Notes: generated by a model not told the origin, from the sequence alone. Positions 47,039 to 56,786 are shown, counted from the stretch's first letter. The stretch is 64,000 bases of DNA from Thermomicrobiales bacterium (GCA_023957115.1 JAMLHN010000025.1:1-64000); one strand, 5' to 3'. Program-made: numbers and translations.

Positions 47039-47905
47039 TTAGGCGAGCTCGTCGCGCAATTTGGGCATCACATCGGTGGCCAGCCGTTTGGCCGATTCCA
47101 GCCCCTCGCCTCCGAGGGGAAAGTCGAACAGGAACTGGCTCGATCCAGCGGCACGGTAGCTGCGGATCAGATCCTCGAATCCGTCCGGGTGCTCCAGCCG
47201 GTCAGCGCCGAAGCTCGACGAGACCGCGATCTCGGCCGGATCGCGGCCGATTTCGGCGCAGTGCTCGGCGATTTGCGCCAGTCCTTCGCGCAGTTGATCC
47301 GGATCGCGGCTCGTGTCCCAGATATCGGCATGCCGGGCAATGACTTTGAGCATGCGCGGGCGAGTTCCTCCGATCAGGACGGGCAAGTTGTCCTGCACTG
47401 GTTTGGGCGCGAAGGGGGCATCTTCCAATTGATAATGCGCGCCATCGAACGTGGTCCGTTGTTCGGAGAAGAGCAGCTCCATGATCTGGAGGGCTTCGTC
47501 CAGCATCTCGACCCGGTCGCCGGCGGATGGGAAGGGAATGCCATAGGCCCGATGCTCGCGTTCGTTCCACCCGGCGCCGATGCCCAGGATCGCCCGGCCG
47601 TTGCTGACATGATCGACCGTCACAATCTCCTTTGCCAACACGGATGGGTGGCGGTGCGTATTGCCGTAGACCAACACGCCGATCTTCGCCCGGCTCGTCT
47701 CCTGCGCCAGTGCGGCAAGGAGGGTCGAGGTCTCCAGGCAGGGTCCGTCCGGATCGGCATAGAGCGCCATGAAATGGTCGAACAGCCAGATCGAATCGAA
47801 TCCCAGCTCTTCCGCCAGTTTCCATTGGGAAATCAGCTCTGGCCAGGTGTACTGATGCTGGGCAATGACGACACCGAACGTTAGCGGATGCCGGAATTCG
47901 GCCAT
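47039..47905 (-). CDS. LLM-class (F420-dependent) oxidoreductase
   Basis: A 288-residue TIM-barrel flavin/F420 enzyme from ATG 47905 (an upstream TTG at 47923 is unlikely). Motifs include LTFGVVIAQHQYTWPELISQWKLAEELGFDSIWLFDHF, KIGVLVYGNTHRHPSVLAKEIVTVDHVSNGRAILGIGAGWNEREH, and IGGTRPRMLKVIARHADIWD; these are typical of F420-dependent LLM enzymes in Actinobacteria and Chloroflexota. The cofactor cannot be told apart from FMN by sequence. First gene of a three-gene operon, divergent from the nitroreductases across a 239-base gap. Confidence 0.9.
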   Translation of the reverse strand: MAEFRHPLTFGVVIAQHQYTWPELISQWKLAEELGFDSIWLFDHFMALYADPDGPCLETSTLLAALAQETSRAKIGVLVYGNTHRHPSVLAKEIVTVDHVSNGRAILGIGAGWNEREHRAYGIPFPSAGDRVEMLDEALQIMELLFSEQRTTFDGAHYQLEDAPFAPKPVQDNLPVLIGGTRPRMLKVIARHADIWDTSRDPDQLREGLAQIAEHCAEIGRDPAEIAVSSSFGADRLEHPDGFEDLIRSYRAAGSSQFLFDFPLGGEGLESAKRLATDVMPKLRDELA

Positions 47906-48144
47906 GGGTGGGTCGATCCTCAAATGTTTATGGCGACACGCCGACCGGGCTTTCCCCGGTCTGTTTCTTCGATTCTAGTCGACGGAACGGAAACCCCGGT
48001 ACTTCACCGCATCATGACGGGATCGGCGCCAACCCTATGCCTACGTGAACGCCACGATCAAACGGCGTGCTTTCACCAAACGCAAAACTCGCCTACGCTT
48101 TGTAAGCGAATCGACGTGGTACGGTGCGAGGAGGATCACACCCT

Positions 48145-48674
48145 TTGGACAAGCAGCAGATGCTCGAGGCGATGAACAAGGTGCGCCAGACGCGCATCTA
48201 TCTCGACAAGCCGGTGTCGAAACAGGATCTCGACGCCTTGCTGGAGATCGCGCAATGGACCGGGAGCGCCCGCAACACGCAACCATGGCATTTCGTCGTG
48301 GTGCAGGATAAGGAGACGCTCGGCAAGCTGGCAGCGCTCCGCCCCAATATCGACTGGGTCGCGAACGTCCCCGTTGCCATTGCGCTGGTTTTCGATGGAC
48401 ACGACACCGTGCTGGAATCGTTCGACGAAGGTCGCATCTTCGAGCGTCTGGCCATCGCTGCCAAGGTGATGGGGCTCGGGGCAGGAACCGCCTGGTTTCT
48501 GGGAGACGACGAGGAAGCCGCCGCCAAACGGATGTTGAATGTGCCTGAAGGTCGCGTACTCCATTCCATGGTCGCGCTCGGCTATGTCGACAAATCAGCT
48601 AATCAGCTTCCCGGCCGCAACTACGTCGGCCGCAAGCCGCTGGCCGAGATCGCTGGGGCTACGAGAAGATGTAA
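48145..48674 (+). CDS. Nitroreductase family protein 1, frameshifted near the 3' end
   Basis: The start is set at TTG 48145, with AGGAGG about nine bases upstream (GTG 48124 would place that SD inside the gene). The FMN-binding N terminus has RQTRIYLDKPVSKQDLDALLEIAQWTGSARNTQPWHFVVV. At the end, ...PLAEI should run into WGYEKM and the TAA at 48672-48674; one base is missing near 48653, and because of that the frame runs on into the next gene. The restored length is 176 residues, the normal nitroreductase size. Nitroreductases use FMN and NAD(P)H; a homodimer is expected. A near-identical paralogue follows after 88 bases. Confidence 0.82.
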
Positions 48675-48762
48675 CGATCGGTATCGAGCCAGGGTCCTGG
48701 GGCCCGAGACAAACGAAAGCCAATCGTTCCGGAATCCAGGGCCGAAGACCGAGGGAGAATCC

Positions 48763-49296
48763 ATGACCGCAGTACTCGAAGAACTTCGCAAGGTTCGGCA
48801 GTCGCGCAAATTCACCGGCGAGCCTGTGACCGACGAACAGCTTCAGCAACTGTTGGAAGTCGCACAGTGGACCGAGCTCGCAGAATACCCAGCCGTGGCA
48901 TTTCGTCGTCATTCAGGACAAGGAACTGTCGCGAGGGTGAGCGCAGTCCGTGGGGAGTCGATCAAATGGGCCGCGAGCGCTCCAGTGGCGATCGCGCTGG
49001 TCATCTCCGCCAAGGGCGAGATCAGTGGCGCATTCGACGAGGGGCGTGTGACGGAGCGGCTCATGATCGCGGCGCGGTTGCTCGGTCTCGGCGCCGGAAC
49101 GGCCTGGTATGGCGATGCCAATCAGCAGGCTCGGGCCAAAGCACTCCTTGGCATTCCAACCGAGCTGACGGCGCGGTCGATGGTCGTCATCGGCCATCCC
49201 AGTCCGGCGGCCGAAACATCGTCTAATGGCGGCCGCAAACCACTTGCGGACCTCGTCAGTTACGAGCGATATGACGGGGAGTTCGGGCGTGTGTGA
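48763..49296 (+). CDS. Nitroreductase family protein 2, with compensating indels
   Basis: A 177-residue protein from ATG 48763, with GAGGGAGA upstream. Between about 48871 and 48935 the frame changes twice and returns: the literal reading is TELAEYPAVAFRRHSGQGTVAR, while the other frame reads SSQNTQPWHFVVIQDKEL, which aligns perfectly with the paralogue's NTQPWHFVVVQDKE. So a two-base loss and then a one-base loss are inferred. The C-terminal half (AFDEGRVTERLMIAARLLGLGAGTAWYGD, ending DLVSYERYD) is intact. Tandem duplicate of the preceding gene. Confidence 0.82.
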   Translation: MTAVLEELRKVRQSRKFTGEPVTDEQLQQLLEVAQWTELAEYPAVAFRRHSGQGTVARVSAVRGESIKWAASAPVAIALVISAKGEISGAFDEGRVTERLMIAARLLGLGAGTAWYGDANQQARAKALLGIPTELTARSMVVIGHPSPAAETSSNGGRKPLADLVSYERYDGEFGRV

Positions 49297-49479
49297 AACG
49301 GTCCTGCGTCCTGAGTTCTGGGACGGTCTGGGGGCTGATTTCGGGGTGTGAACGGACGGATTCCGGGCCAATCATGCACGGGCGAAGGCACGTCGTCAAG
49401 TTTTCGAGCACATCCCAACTCCCTCCAAACCCTAAGGTTTCGCCCGTAGAATCAGATCTGAGTTCGATTTCGGATCAGT

Positions 49480-50536
49480 ATGAAAGTTGAACGCATGCGC
49501 ACGCTTCGTTTGGTCATTGCTCTCGGTTTTGCATTGGGCGTGCTGGGCGGATGGGGCGTTGCCTCACTGCAGACAAGCCCGGCGACGGCCCAGGAAGCAG
49601 CAACGGCCGAGGAGGAGCTCATTGCCGTCATCCAGGATGTCGGGCCGTCGGTGGTGACGGTTGTGAACCAGCAGATGTTCCAGGGATTCGATACGGTCCA
49701 GCCGGTCGGATCGGGAACCGGATTCATCATCGATGACCGTGGGCATATCGTCACGAATTGGCATGTGGTCAATGGCGGAGATGACTTTCTGGTCATTCTC
49801 TCCAATGGTGAGCGCCGCCCGGCGGTGCTCATCGGTGTCGACCCACTGAGCGATCTTGCCGTGGTGAAGATCGACGGAGACCCCTGCGGTGGCCATGTTC
49901 GGCGATTCGGATGCGGTCCAGGTCGGGCAAAACCGTGCTGGCGATCGGCTCACCCCGGGGACCTATACGAATACCGTGACCCAGGGCATTGTCAGCGCGC
50001 TCGGTCGTGACTTGCCTGGATCGAACTACAACAACCTGATCCAGCATGACGCTGCCATCAACCCTGGGAATTCCGGCGGGCCGCTCTTCGATATGCATGG
50101 GGTGGTGATCGGGGTCAATGCGCTCGGGGTGTCCGAGGAGAATGGCCAGGCGATTCAAGGACTGTTCTTCGCATTGCCGGGTAATCAGGTACAGAACATC
50201 ATTATGCGTCTGATTGCCGATGGCCGGGTGATCTACCCATTCTTTGGGATCACCTACCAAACGATCAACTGGCAAAACGCGGCGCAGGCGAGTCTGCCGG
50301 TCGACAATGGGGTCTATATCACCGAGGTGACGGCCGGAGGGCCGGCGCAGCTGGCGGGACTACAGCCCGCGGATATCGTCATTGCGATCAATGGGGTGTC
50401 CATCGACCAGCAGAATGCCTTTGCGGAAGTCCTCTTCGCGCATGAGCCCGGAGAGACGATTTCGGTCGATGTGGTGCGGGGCGGCCAGCAGATGACCGTC
50501 GAGCTTACGCTGGTGGAGCGGCCGGCGAATACGTAG
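49480..50536 (+). CDS. HtrA/DegP-type (S1C) serine protease with PDZ, frameshifted
   Basis: ATG 49480 opens with a signal anchor (residues 8-28). The trypsin-like domain has VTNWHVV (His95), DPLSDLAVVKID (Asp125) and NPGNSGGPLFD (Ser). A PDZ domain closes the protein (ITEVTAGGPAQLAGLQPADIVIAINGVSID). Three indels spoil the middle: one extra C in the run at 49881-49884, one extra A at 49929-49932, and one missing base at the C/G junction 49956-49957. With these fixed the stretch reads DGDPAVAMFGDSDAVQVGQTVLAIGSPLGTYTN and the protein is 351 residues. The catalytic triad is complete after repair. Role: envelope protein quality control. Confidence 0.82.
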
Positions 50537-50686
50537 GATGGGTTCGGTGTCGTTGGTTTTGTGCGCCGCGGGTCGCCAATCGTACGTACGTGCCGGATTT
50601 CGGGTCCAGATGGTGCCCATGGTCGAACCTCCTCGCCGGTAGAATCGAAGTACGGTCAGATTGCGACCGTACGTGCGAGGATGAGG

Positions 50687-50854
50687 ATGTTTTCACCGAA
50701 CGAGATCGATCATATCGCCTGGTTCCTGGTGCTGTTGATGGGCGCCTGGCTGGTGGTGAACGCATTGGTCGATTTGTCCGCCGGCCGGAAGCCATCCTTG
50801 CGGAAGCGTTCCGAACGGTCCAACGATAAGCAGCTCGACGGCCAGGGCGACTAG
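50687..50854 (+). CDS. Small single-TM protein, 55 residues
   Basis: ATG 50687 with GCGAGG six bases upstream. One hydrophobic helix (WFLVLLMGAWLVVNALVDL, about 11-29) is followed by a basic cytosolic-type tail (RKPSLRKRSERS), the positive-inside signature for an N-out/C-in protein. No family is recognised. It sits between HtrA and a strong terminator, so it has its own unit or shares HtrA's. Confidence 0.6.
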   Translation: MFSPNEIDHIAWFLVLLMGAWLVVNALVDLSAGRKPSLRKRSERSNDKQLDGQGD

Positions 50855-50884
50855 CCTGTTCGACGCTCGATATTCTGAGAAGCC

Positions 50885-50920
50885 AGCAAAGCCGCCGGAA
50901 TGTTCCGGCGGCTTTGCTTT
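50885..50920. terminator. Bidirectional intrinsic terminator
   Basis: A perfect 16-bp stem AGCAAAGCCGCCGGAA (50885-50900) with TTCCGGCGGCTTTGCT (50903-50918), loop TG. It carries its own A-run/T-rich flanks (GCTTTGCTTTG), so it can serve the small membrane-protein gene (+) and the Dps gene (-). Confidence 0.75.
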
Positions 50921-50984
50921 GTTGTGTCCGTGGCCAGGAGGTGGATCGATCTCCTCAAGACATCGCCCATCTTGGAACCCTGGG

Positions 50985-51479
50985 CTACTTCTGCAGGTGA
51001 GCCTCCAGGAACCAGAGGCCCTTGTCGATTCCCCGAGAGACTTCGGTGAACAGGTCGGCGGTCGTCATATCGCCTGACTTGTCCGCTTCGTCGATCGCGG
51101 ACCGGGTGCTGGCCGCGTAATTCGCATAACGCTCGACCAGCGCCTTGACGGTATCCAGCCCATCGGTGGCATCGGTCGGGAACTCGGGCAAGCGGGAATT
51201 CGCTGCCGCCATCCGCGCGGTTCCCAGGGCGTATCCGCCAAGCTGGGTGACGCGCTCGGCAATCTCATCGACATATCCGTCGACTTCTTCGGCCAGATCG
51301 TCGTAGAGCTTGTGCAGAGCAATGAACTCCGGTCCCTTGACGTTCCAGTGCGCTTGCTTGATCTGCGATTTCAGGTCTGCGGTGTCGGCCAGCTGCTGAT
51401 TGCAGAGGTCGATCATCTCGGCCCGCGTGCCAGCGGGGATATCGATGCTCGTCTTGAATCGATCGGTTTTAGAAGCCAT
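50985..51479 (-). CDS. Dps family DNA-binding/ferritin-like protein
   Basis: A 164-residue four-helix ferritin-like protein from ATG 51479. The ferroxidase-centre motif QIKQAHWNVKGPEFIALHKLYDDLAEEVDGYVDEIAERV gives the conserved His (H44-ish), Asp and Glu. Dps proteins form 12-mers that store iron and protect DNA from peroxide in stationary phase. A promoter-like TTGTCT-N18-TAAAAT lies upstream, without a clear PerR/OxyR box. Confidence 0.92.
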   Translation of the reverse strand: MASKTDRFKTSIDIPAGTRAEMIDLCNQQLADTADLKSQIKQAHWNVKGPEFIALHKLYDDLAEEVDGYVDEIAERVTQLGGYALGTARMAAANSRLPEFPTDATDGLDTVKALVERYANYAASTRSAIDEADKSGDMTTADLFTEVSRGIDKGLWFLEAHLQK

Positions 51480-51525
51480 ATGCTGCGCCTTTCATTCCGT
51501 GCAGAGCGAACGATCTACGGAATCC

Positions 51526-51555
51526 ATTTTATCGTTTTACCCAGGTTTCAGACAA
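51526..51555 (-). promoter_or_regulatory. Predicted dps promoter
   Basis: On the - strand: -35 TTGTCT (51550-51555), 18-base spacer, -10 TAAAAT (51526-51531), followed by a 46-base leader to the ATG. The region is AT-rich compared with its surroundings. Confidence 0.45.
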
Positions 51556-51675
51556 TTCCCGCGAGGCTCCCGAGCGCTTTACGAGGTATGAGAGAATGCA
51601 AAAGGCATTCATACGATCACATACCGGACTTCCCCGGCAACCGCGTGGTGGATTTCGGTAGATTGGCAAGGTATT

Positions 51676-54368
51676 GTGCTTTTTCGATCTCGCTCGATCT
51701 TCGCGAAACCTGCGTATGCGACCGGCTCCCGGCGCCTTATGGGAATGCTTGCGCTCCTGGTGACGTTGGTGGTCGCGGGGAGCTGGGGGATCGTTCCGGC
51801 CGGTGCGTCCTTACAGGATGTCGGCACGCCCGCAGCGGCAACGCCCGAAGCCTATCCGCCCGAAATGTTCCGCAACGATCCAGAACGCAACGGCGTGGCC
51901 CCGGGACCGGGACCGCTCGACTCAGATCGGATCGAGGAGATCTGGAGCTTCGACGCCGGCGGCGATGTCGAATCGTCTCCCGCGGTTGTGGGCGGGACCG
52001 TCTATTTCGGTAGCAGCGACGGATCGGTCTACGCGGTCGATATTCAGACTGGCGATCTTGGCTGGCGTTTTCGTACCGAGGGCGAAATCTACTCTTCCCC
52101 CGCAGTGGTCGATGGGGTGGTGCTCATCGGCAGCGAGGATGGCAATCTTTATGCCATCGATGCGACCACCGGCGAGGAACGCTGGCGATTCGAAACCGAT
52201 GACATGATCGTCGCGTCGCCGGCCGTGCTCGATGGCGTGGTCTATGTCGCCAGCTACGACCACAAGGTCTATGCCCTGGATCTGGTCGATGGCGAGCAAC
52301 GGTGGGAGTACACCGGCAGCGCCAGTTTCTATGCATCTCCGGCGCTGGCCAACGGCACGGTCTATATCGGTGGGGTCGATGGGGTCTTCTCCGCCATCGA
52401 CGCCGAAACGGGAGTGTTGCGCTGGTCCACGGCGGGCGCATCCGCGATTTTTTCGACAGCGGCACTCGGTGACGGGATCGTCTACTACGGAACCATCGAC
52501 GGGGTTCTGATTGCCCAGGACGGCGCCTCGGGTGGCGTCTTCTGGGTGCAGAATGCCGGCGGCTATGTGAATTCGTCTCCGGCATTGGCGGACGGTATCG
52601 TCATTGCCGGCAGTTCCAGCGGTCTGTATGCCTTCGATGCCACCAATGGCGCTCCGCTTTGGACGGTTCCGGTCGATCAGGGATTCTACGCCTCGCCGAC
52701 GGTGGTCGATGGCGTGGTCTATGCCGGTTCCAATAGCGGGGTATTGCTCGCCCTCGATGCCGCCACCGGCGCAGAGCTTTGGCGTTGGGCCGAGGCTGAC
52801 GAGATTCTTTCGTCTCCAGCGGTCGCCGAGAGCGGCGTCTTCTTCGGAAGCCGGGACGGCTATCTGCATCTCCTCGGTGTCCATGACGAGGTCATCATTC
52901 CGACTCCCACGATCACATCGACACCGAGTATCACGCTGACGCCGAGCATGACGCCGACCCCCACGATGACCTTTACCCCAACGCCGACATCGACGCCGAC
53001 GGAAACGCTGACCAGCACGCCAACGGCGTCACACACCTCGACACCGACCATGACTGCGACGGCGACCCCAACATCGACGCCAACGCGCACGGCGACCTGA
53101 CCGCGACGCCGTCCAGGACGCCGACCCATACCCCAACGAACACACCGACGAATACCGCGACGGCGACCAGCACGGCTACAGCAACCGCCACTCCGACCGC
53201 GACGGCAACGTCGACGGCAACCGCCACAGCGACGGCCACGCCAACCGCGACCCCAACGAATACCGCGACCGCGACCCCGACCGTGACCCGCACGAGCACG
53301 CCGACCAGTACGGCGTCGGCAACGGCGACCCCAACGAACACGCCGACCAATACGCCAACGGCGACTCCGACGGAACTGCCGACAGAGACGCCGACCGAGA
53401 CATCGACTCCGCTGCCAACGGCCACGCCGGTTCCGACCGAAACGCCGGCGCCGACCGAGACACCCAGTCCGCTGCCGACGGAGACCGCGTTGCCGACGAG
53501 CACGCCGACCTCGGTCCCAACCGAGACTCCAATGCCAACCCCCACCGCGGAGCAGTCGAGCATCTTCACGTCGGGGAGCGAGGCGGATGAAGGGCCCGGG
53601 TTCCGGCCGGCTGCCTCGGCAACACCGACCAATACACGTATCCCGACCTCGGCGCCGGAACCGACGGAAACGGCCATCGCGACAGCGACCACGGTCGAGC
53701 TCGAGGTCGAATCGACTCCGGTCGATGATGTCGAAGCTACCGAAACCGGTGAGCCGGATGCCGAGCCGACGTCCGAACCGACCGAAGCGCCGGAAGAAAT
53801 CGACGAACCGGATGGGGATGCCGACCGTTACGTTTCGAGTGGCGATGTCGAGCGGTTCGAAGAGCTCCGAGATCAGGCCCGCGCTGGCGATTCAATCTAT
53901 GGGCCGGTGAGCGGTGACGTTATCGAAGGGGTTGGCGTCATCCAGGGGATCTACCCGGAGATCGTCACCGTGAACTCCTATTTCCGGGCAACCTTTACCA
54001 ATCCGGATGACATGAGCGTTCCCTACGATGTCGGGTTCGGCATCCGGCATATCGAAGGTAATGATCAGCTTCGCCTGATCATTACCAGCGAGGATGTCTG
54101 GCTGCTCGGTATTGGCGATCAGCCTGCCTATCAGACCGGCAACGCGTATGGGTTCCAGTCCGAACCTGGAGAGCAGAACCTTGTCGAAGTCGTTGCCGAC
54201 GGCAACACGGGCTATCTGGCGATCAATGGAACGGTCGTCGCCGTGCTCGATCTCTCACCATCCGCGGCAGCAGGCGATATCTGGGTCGCTGCCGGTCTCA
54301 ACGTGCCCGACATTCTCTCCGGCCGCGTCTCGACGGTCCAGGACTTCGAGATCTGGCCGCTCCCCTGA
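51676..54368 (+). CDS. PQQ-type propeller surface protein with TPT linker and C-terminal sandwich domain, frameshifted
   Basis: GTG 51676 (or ATG 51739) starts a membrane-anchored or exported protein. Residues about 80-400 form a PQQ/BamB-like propeller with repeated blades ([31 protein letters not shown] and similar, about eight). From about 52911 to 53560 follows a Thr-Pro-rich linker. Its frame stops at TGA 53098-53100, but in the next frame the TPT pattern continues unbroken ([18 protein letters not shown]) to 54368, implying one missing base near 53097. Restored length is 897 residues. The C-terminal domain (about 735-897) matches the C terminus of the next protein: [51 protein letters not shown]. 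Confidence 0.75.
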
Positions 54369-54396
54369 CGGCTCGTCGTCGGTGTCCTGGACAGAC

Positions 54397-54434
54397 CGGC
54401 CCCCTCGGTGCGTACCTCTCCACCGAGGGGGCCG
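54397..54434. terminator. Stem-loop after propeller gene
   Basis: Perfect 14-bp stem CGGCCCCCTCGGTG (54397-54410) with CACCGAGGGGGCCG (54421-54434), loop 10 bases. No T run follows, so it may be a Rho-independent pause or an mRNA 3' stabiliser. It begins 29 bases after the stop. Confidence 0.6.
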
Positions 54435-54574
54435 AAGCGGAATGTCGTTCTGGCTTCATGGCAGTTGGGAACGCGGTGAGGGCTTTCGTCCCTTGCTCGA
54501 CCCGAGAATCGGAACTAACAAGCGGGAACTTTCCCCGCCTGGATCCCGTTCGATTAGAAAGAGCTCCAATGCAG

Positions 54575-54613
54575 ACCGAGGTTTTCTCGGTGCGGTAATA
54601 ACCTCGGTATACT
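54575..54613 (+). promoter_or_regulatory. Promoter region with competing hairpins
   Basis: Upstream of the 54672 gene: -10-like TATACT (54608-54613). ACCGAG at 54575 can pair with CTCGGT at 54586, or ACCGAGGTT with AACCTCGGT (54600-54608), which touches the -10. Three CTCGGT/ACCGAG half-sites at close spacing could be operator sites. The rest of the 303-base gap holds only the terminator above. Confidence 0.35.
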
Positions 54614-54671
54614 GCAGGGAGTGCTCGTACATGGGATATTTGGATAGTGGATTGAAGGAAAGGGTGGAGAA

Positions 54672-56768
54672 ATGCATCGGTTGTTACGTGTAGGGTTGAT
54701 TGTTGCGCTGCTCGCGTCCATTGTTGCCTGGTCGGGTGGACCGATGGGCGTTACGGCACAAGGACAGACGTTCAGCGATTCGATGGACTCCTCGGCTACG
54801 GGGCTGTTGAGTAGCCAATCACCTGATCCTGCTCGCTTTGTCTACGGGTATCAGAACAGCCAGTTCATCATCCAATCACTCGAAACAGGCTGGAACGGCG
54901 ACTTGCTCGCCTTCACGTCGGTCCCGGCGTTTCCGGACGTCAGCGTCGCGGTCGATTTCTCGATTGCCGGCGACTTGACGGGCAAGTACGCCTTCGTTGG
55001 TTGTCGGGCAGCCGACGATAACAGCAGCGCGTACATGTTCGAGGTTCACCCGGGTACCGGACAGACCAATCTCTGGCGATTCGATCCCGAGAGCGCCGCG
55101 AATCTTGGCTCGGTGACCGACACATCGGCCGTGAACGTCGGGAGCGCCAACAACCGGATCGAGATTCGGTGCGAAGGCAGCACGATCACCGGTATCGCGA
55201 ACGGCCAGCAGGTGTTGACCGTTCAGGATTCGACCTACACCGCGGGCGATCCATTCATCGGTACTGGGAAGACCGATGCCACTACGGATACGTTGCTCAC
55301 CGGATTCGACAACCTGACCATCACCGAGCTGGGTGTTGGTGGCGTCGCGCAACAGCCGACGCAGGTCCCGGCGCAACCGACCCAGGACACTCAGGTTCAG
55401 CCGACGCAGGAGACGCAGGTTCAGCCAACCCAGGCGCCGGTCGAGCCAACGCAGGGGACAACCGCGACGGGTGACGAACCCGTCCAGATGGTGCCCTTGA
55501 GCGATCCAACGATCGATCCAGCCCTCACGTTCGACGAAGCGTTCATGGTGACGCTCATCGATACCCCGGCCTACGAATCGAATGGCGCATCGGGCGACCT
55601 GGTGAACGGGCGTCCACAGTACCTGACCGCCGGCGTCAATCTTACCGATTTCTACGGTGAACTCAGCTTCATCACGCCGGCGTCCGATCCGGCCGGTATC
55701 TGGACCTTTGGATTCTGCTTCTGGGCGGATGCGAACGGGAACTGCTACGACATGTTCGTCAGCGCCAACGGCACAAACCGCCTATGGGGGATTGGGGTCT
55801 TCAGCCCCGACGGCTACTCGCTAATCCAGTCTGGCGACCTGCCGGAGAATGCCATCGATCTAACCCCCGGCGCGGAAAATGACGTGACCATTGCGGTCTA
55901 CAACGGTGTTGCCATGCTCAGCTCGAACACGTACGAGCTGGACGCGTCGGTCGTGCTTCCGGGGCAGCCGTTCGGTGGCGATATCAAACCGGCGGCCGGG
56001 TTCATTGCAAGCATCGAAGGGGAAACGCGCACGCTGCCGGTCACGATGACCTCCGTCGCGATCTGGGATCTCTCCGCCGGGGTCTATCCGGACATCTTCG
56101 GGGTGAGCGACACGCAGACTGGGACGGACACTCCCCCGGTGACCGAATCAACGCAAATTCCAGTGGAGCCGACCGTTGCCGGATCGACGGGTACGACTGG
56201 AACCACGGAGACGACAGCCGGCGCCGGTGGCAATGCCATGCTCGGACCGATCTTCAATAACAGCCGTACGGCCGCGCTGGCCAATGCGCCGTTGTTCTCG
56301 GCATCGCCAAGCTCACTGGTGCAGAGCGCCACTGGCTTCAGAGTCGCGACCGCCGGTGTCGCCGTGTCGGACTTCTATGCCACGGTCACGTTCGTCAATC
56401 CGGTGGACATGAACACCCGGACCGATATTGGCATCGGATTCCGGGATATTCTGGACAACCTCGAATACCGGTTCGTGGTTCGCTCGGACGGTGCATGGGC
56501 CCTGGGCATTGGCGCCAGTGATCCGATTGCCCAGGGAACGGTCACCAATTTCGATACGACTCCGGGCGCCAGCAATACCCTGGAAATCATTGCCCGCGGC
56601 ACGTCCGGGATGATCGCGCTCAATGGGGTCGTGATTCAGGAAGTCGATCTCTCCGGCAATCTCAACACGGGCGATATCTATATCGCCTCGGGAATGTATG
56701 GTTCCGACGCGGTCGAAGGCCGGGAGGTTCCGTTCACTGAATTCGCGATCTATGCGCTTCCGGCCTAA
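54672..56768 (+). CDS. Secreted multidomain protein with repeated beta-sandwich-like domains
   Basis: A 698-residue protein from ATG 54672, with GTGGAGAA upstream and a Sec signal (about 1-33). Domain 1 (about 34-220; QTFSDSMDSSATGLL, FSIAGDLTGKYAFVGCRAA, IRCEGSTITGIANGQQVLTV) resembles 3-keto-disaccharide-hydrolase/concanavalin-like (DUF1080-type) sandwiches. A Gln/Pro/Thr repeat linker (about 225-265; QPTQDTQVQPTQ) joins domain 2 (about 280-475; VNLTDFYGELSFITP...WGIGVFSPDG). A second linker leads to domain 3 (about 530-697; TFVNPVDMNTRTDIGIGF, VRSDGAWALGIGA, SGMIALNGVVIQEVDLSG), which is the same family as the C terminus of the preceding protein. Role: carbohydrate binding or surface adhesion is guessed only from fold. 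Confidence 0.7.
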   Translation: MHRLLRVGLIVALLASIVAWSGGPMGVTAQGQTFSDSMDSSATGLLSSQSPDPARFVYGYQNSQFIIQSLETGWNGDLLAFTSVPAFPDVSVAVDFSIAGDLTGKYAFVGCRAADDNSSAYMFEVHPGTGQTNLWRFDPESAANLGSVTDTSAVNVGSANNRIEIRCEGSTITGIANGQQVLTVQDSTYTAGDPFIGTGKTDATTDTLLTGFDNLTITELGVGGVAQQPTQVPAQPTQDTQVQPTQETQVQPTQAPVEPTQGTTATGDEPVQMVPLSDPTIDPALTFDEAFMVTLIDTPAYESNGASGDLVNGRPQYLTAGVNLTDFYGELSFITPASDPAGIWTFGFCFWADANGNCYDMFVSANGTNRLWGIGVFSPDGYSLIQSGDLPENAIDLTPGAENDVTIAVYNGVAMLSSNTYELDASVVLPGQPFGGDIKPAAGFIASIEGETRTLPVTMTSVAIWDLSAGVYPDIFGVSDTQTGTDTPPVTESTQIPVEPTVAGSTGTTGTTETTAGAGGNAMLGPIFNNSRTAALANAPLFSASPSSLVQSATGFRVATAGVAVSDFYATVTFVNPVDMNTRTDIGIGFRDILDNLEYRFVVRSDGAWALGIGASDPIAQGTVTNFDTTPGASNTLEIIARGTSGMIALNGVVIQEVDLSGNLNTGDIYIASGMYGSDAVEGREVPFTEFAIYALPA

Positions 56769-56786
56769 CGCCGGCAACGCAATTGA

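Noticed and set aside
48145..49296. Genuine two-domain nitroreductase fusion
   Set aside because: Both genes have their own SD and start, and a single missing base near 48653 explains the read-through.
52973..53692. 239-codon Val/Gly-rich frame on - and a CRISPR-like look of the repeats
   Set aside because: Mirror of the Thr-Pro linker; the repeats are short, irregular and codon-phased, without spacers of constant size.
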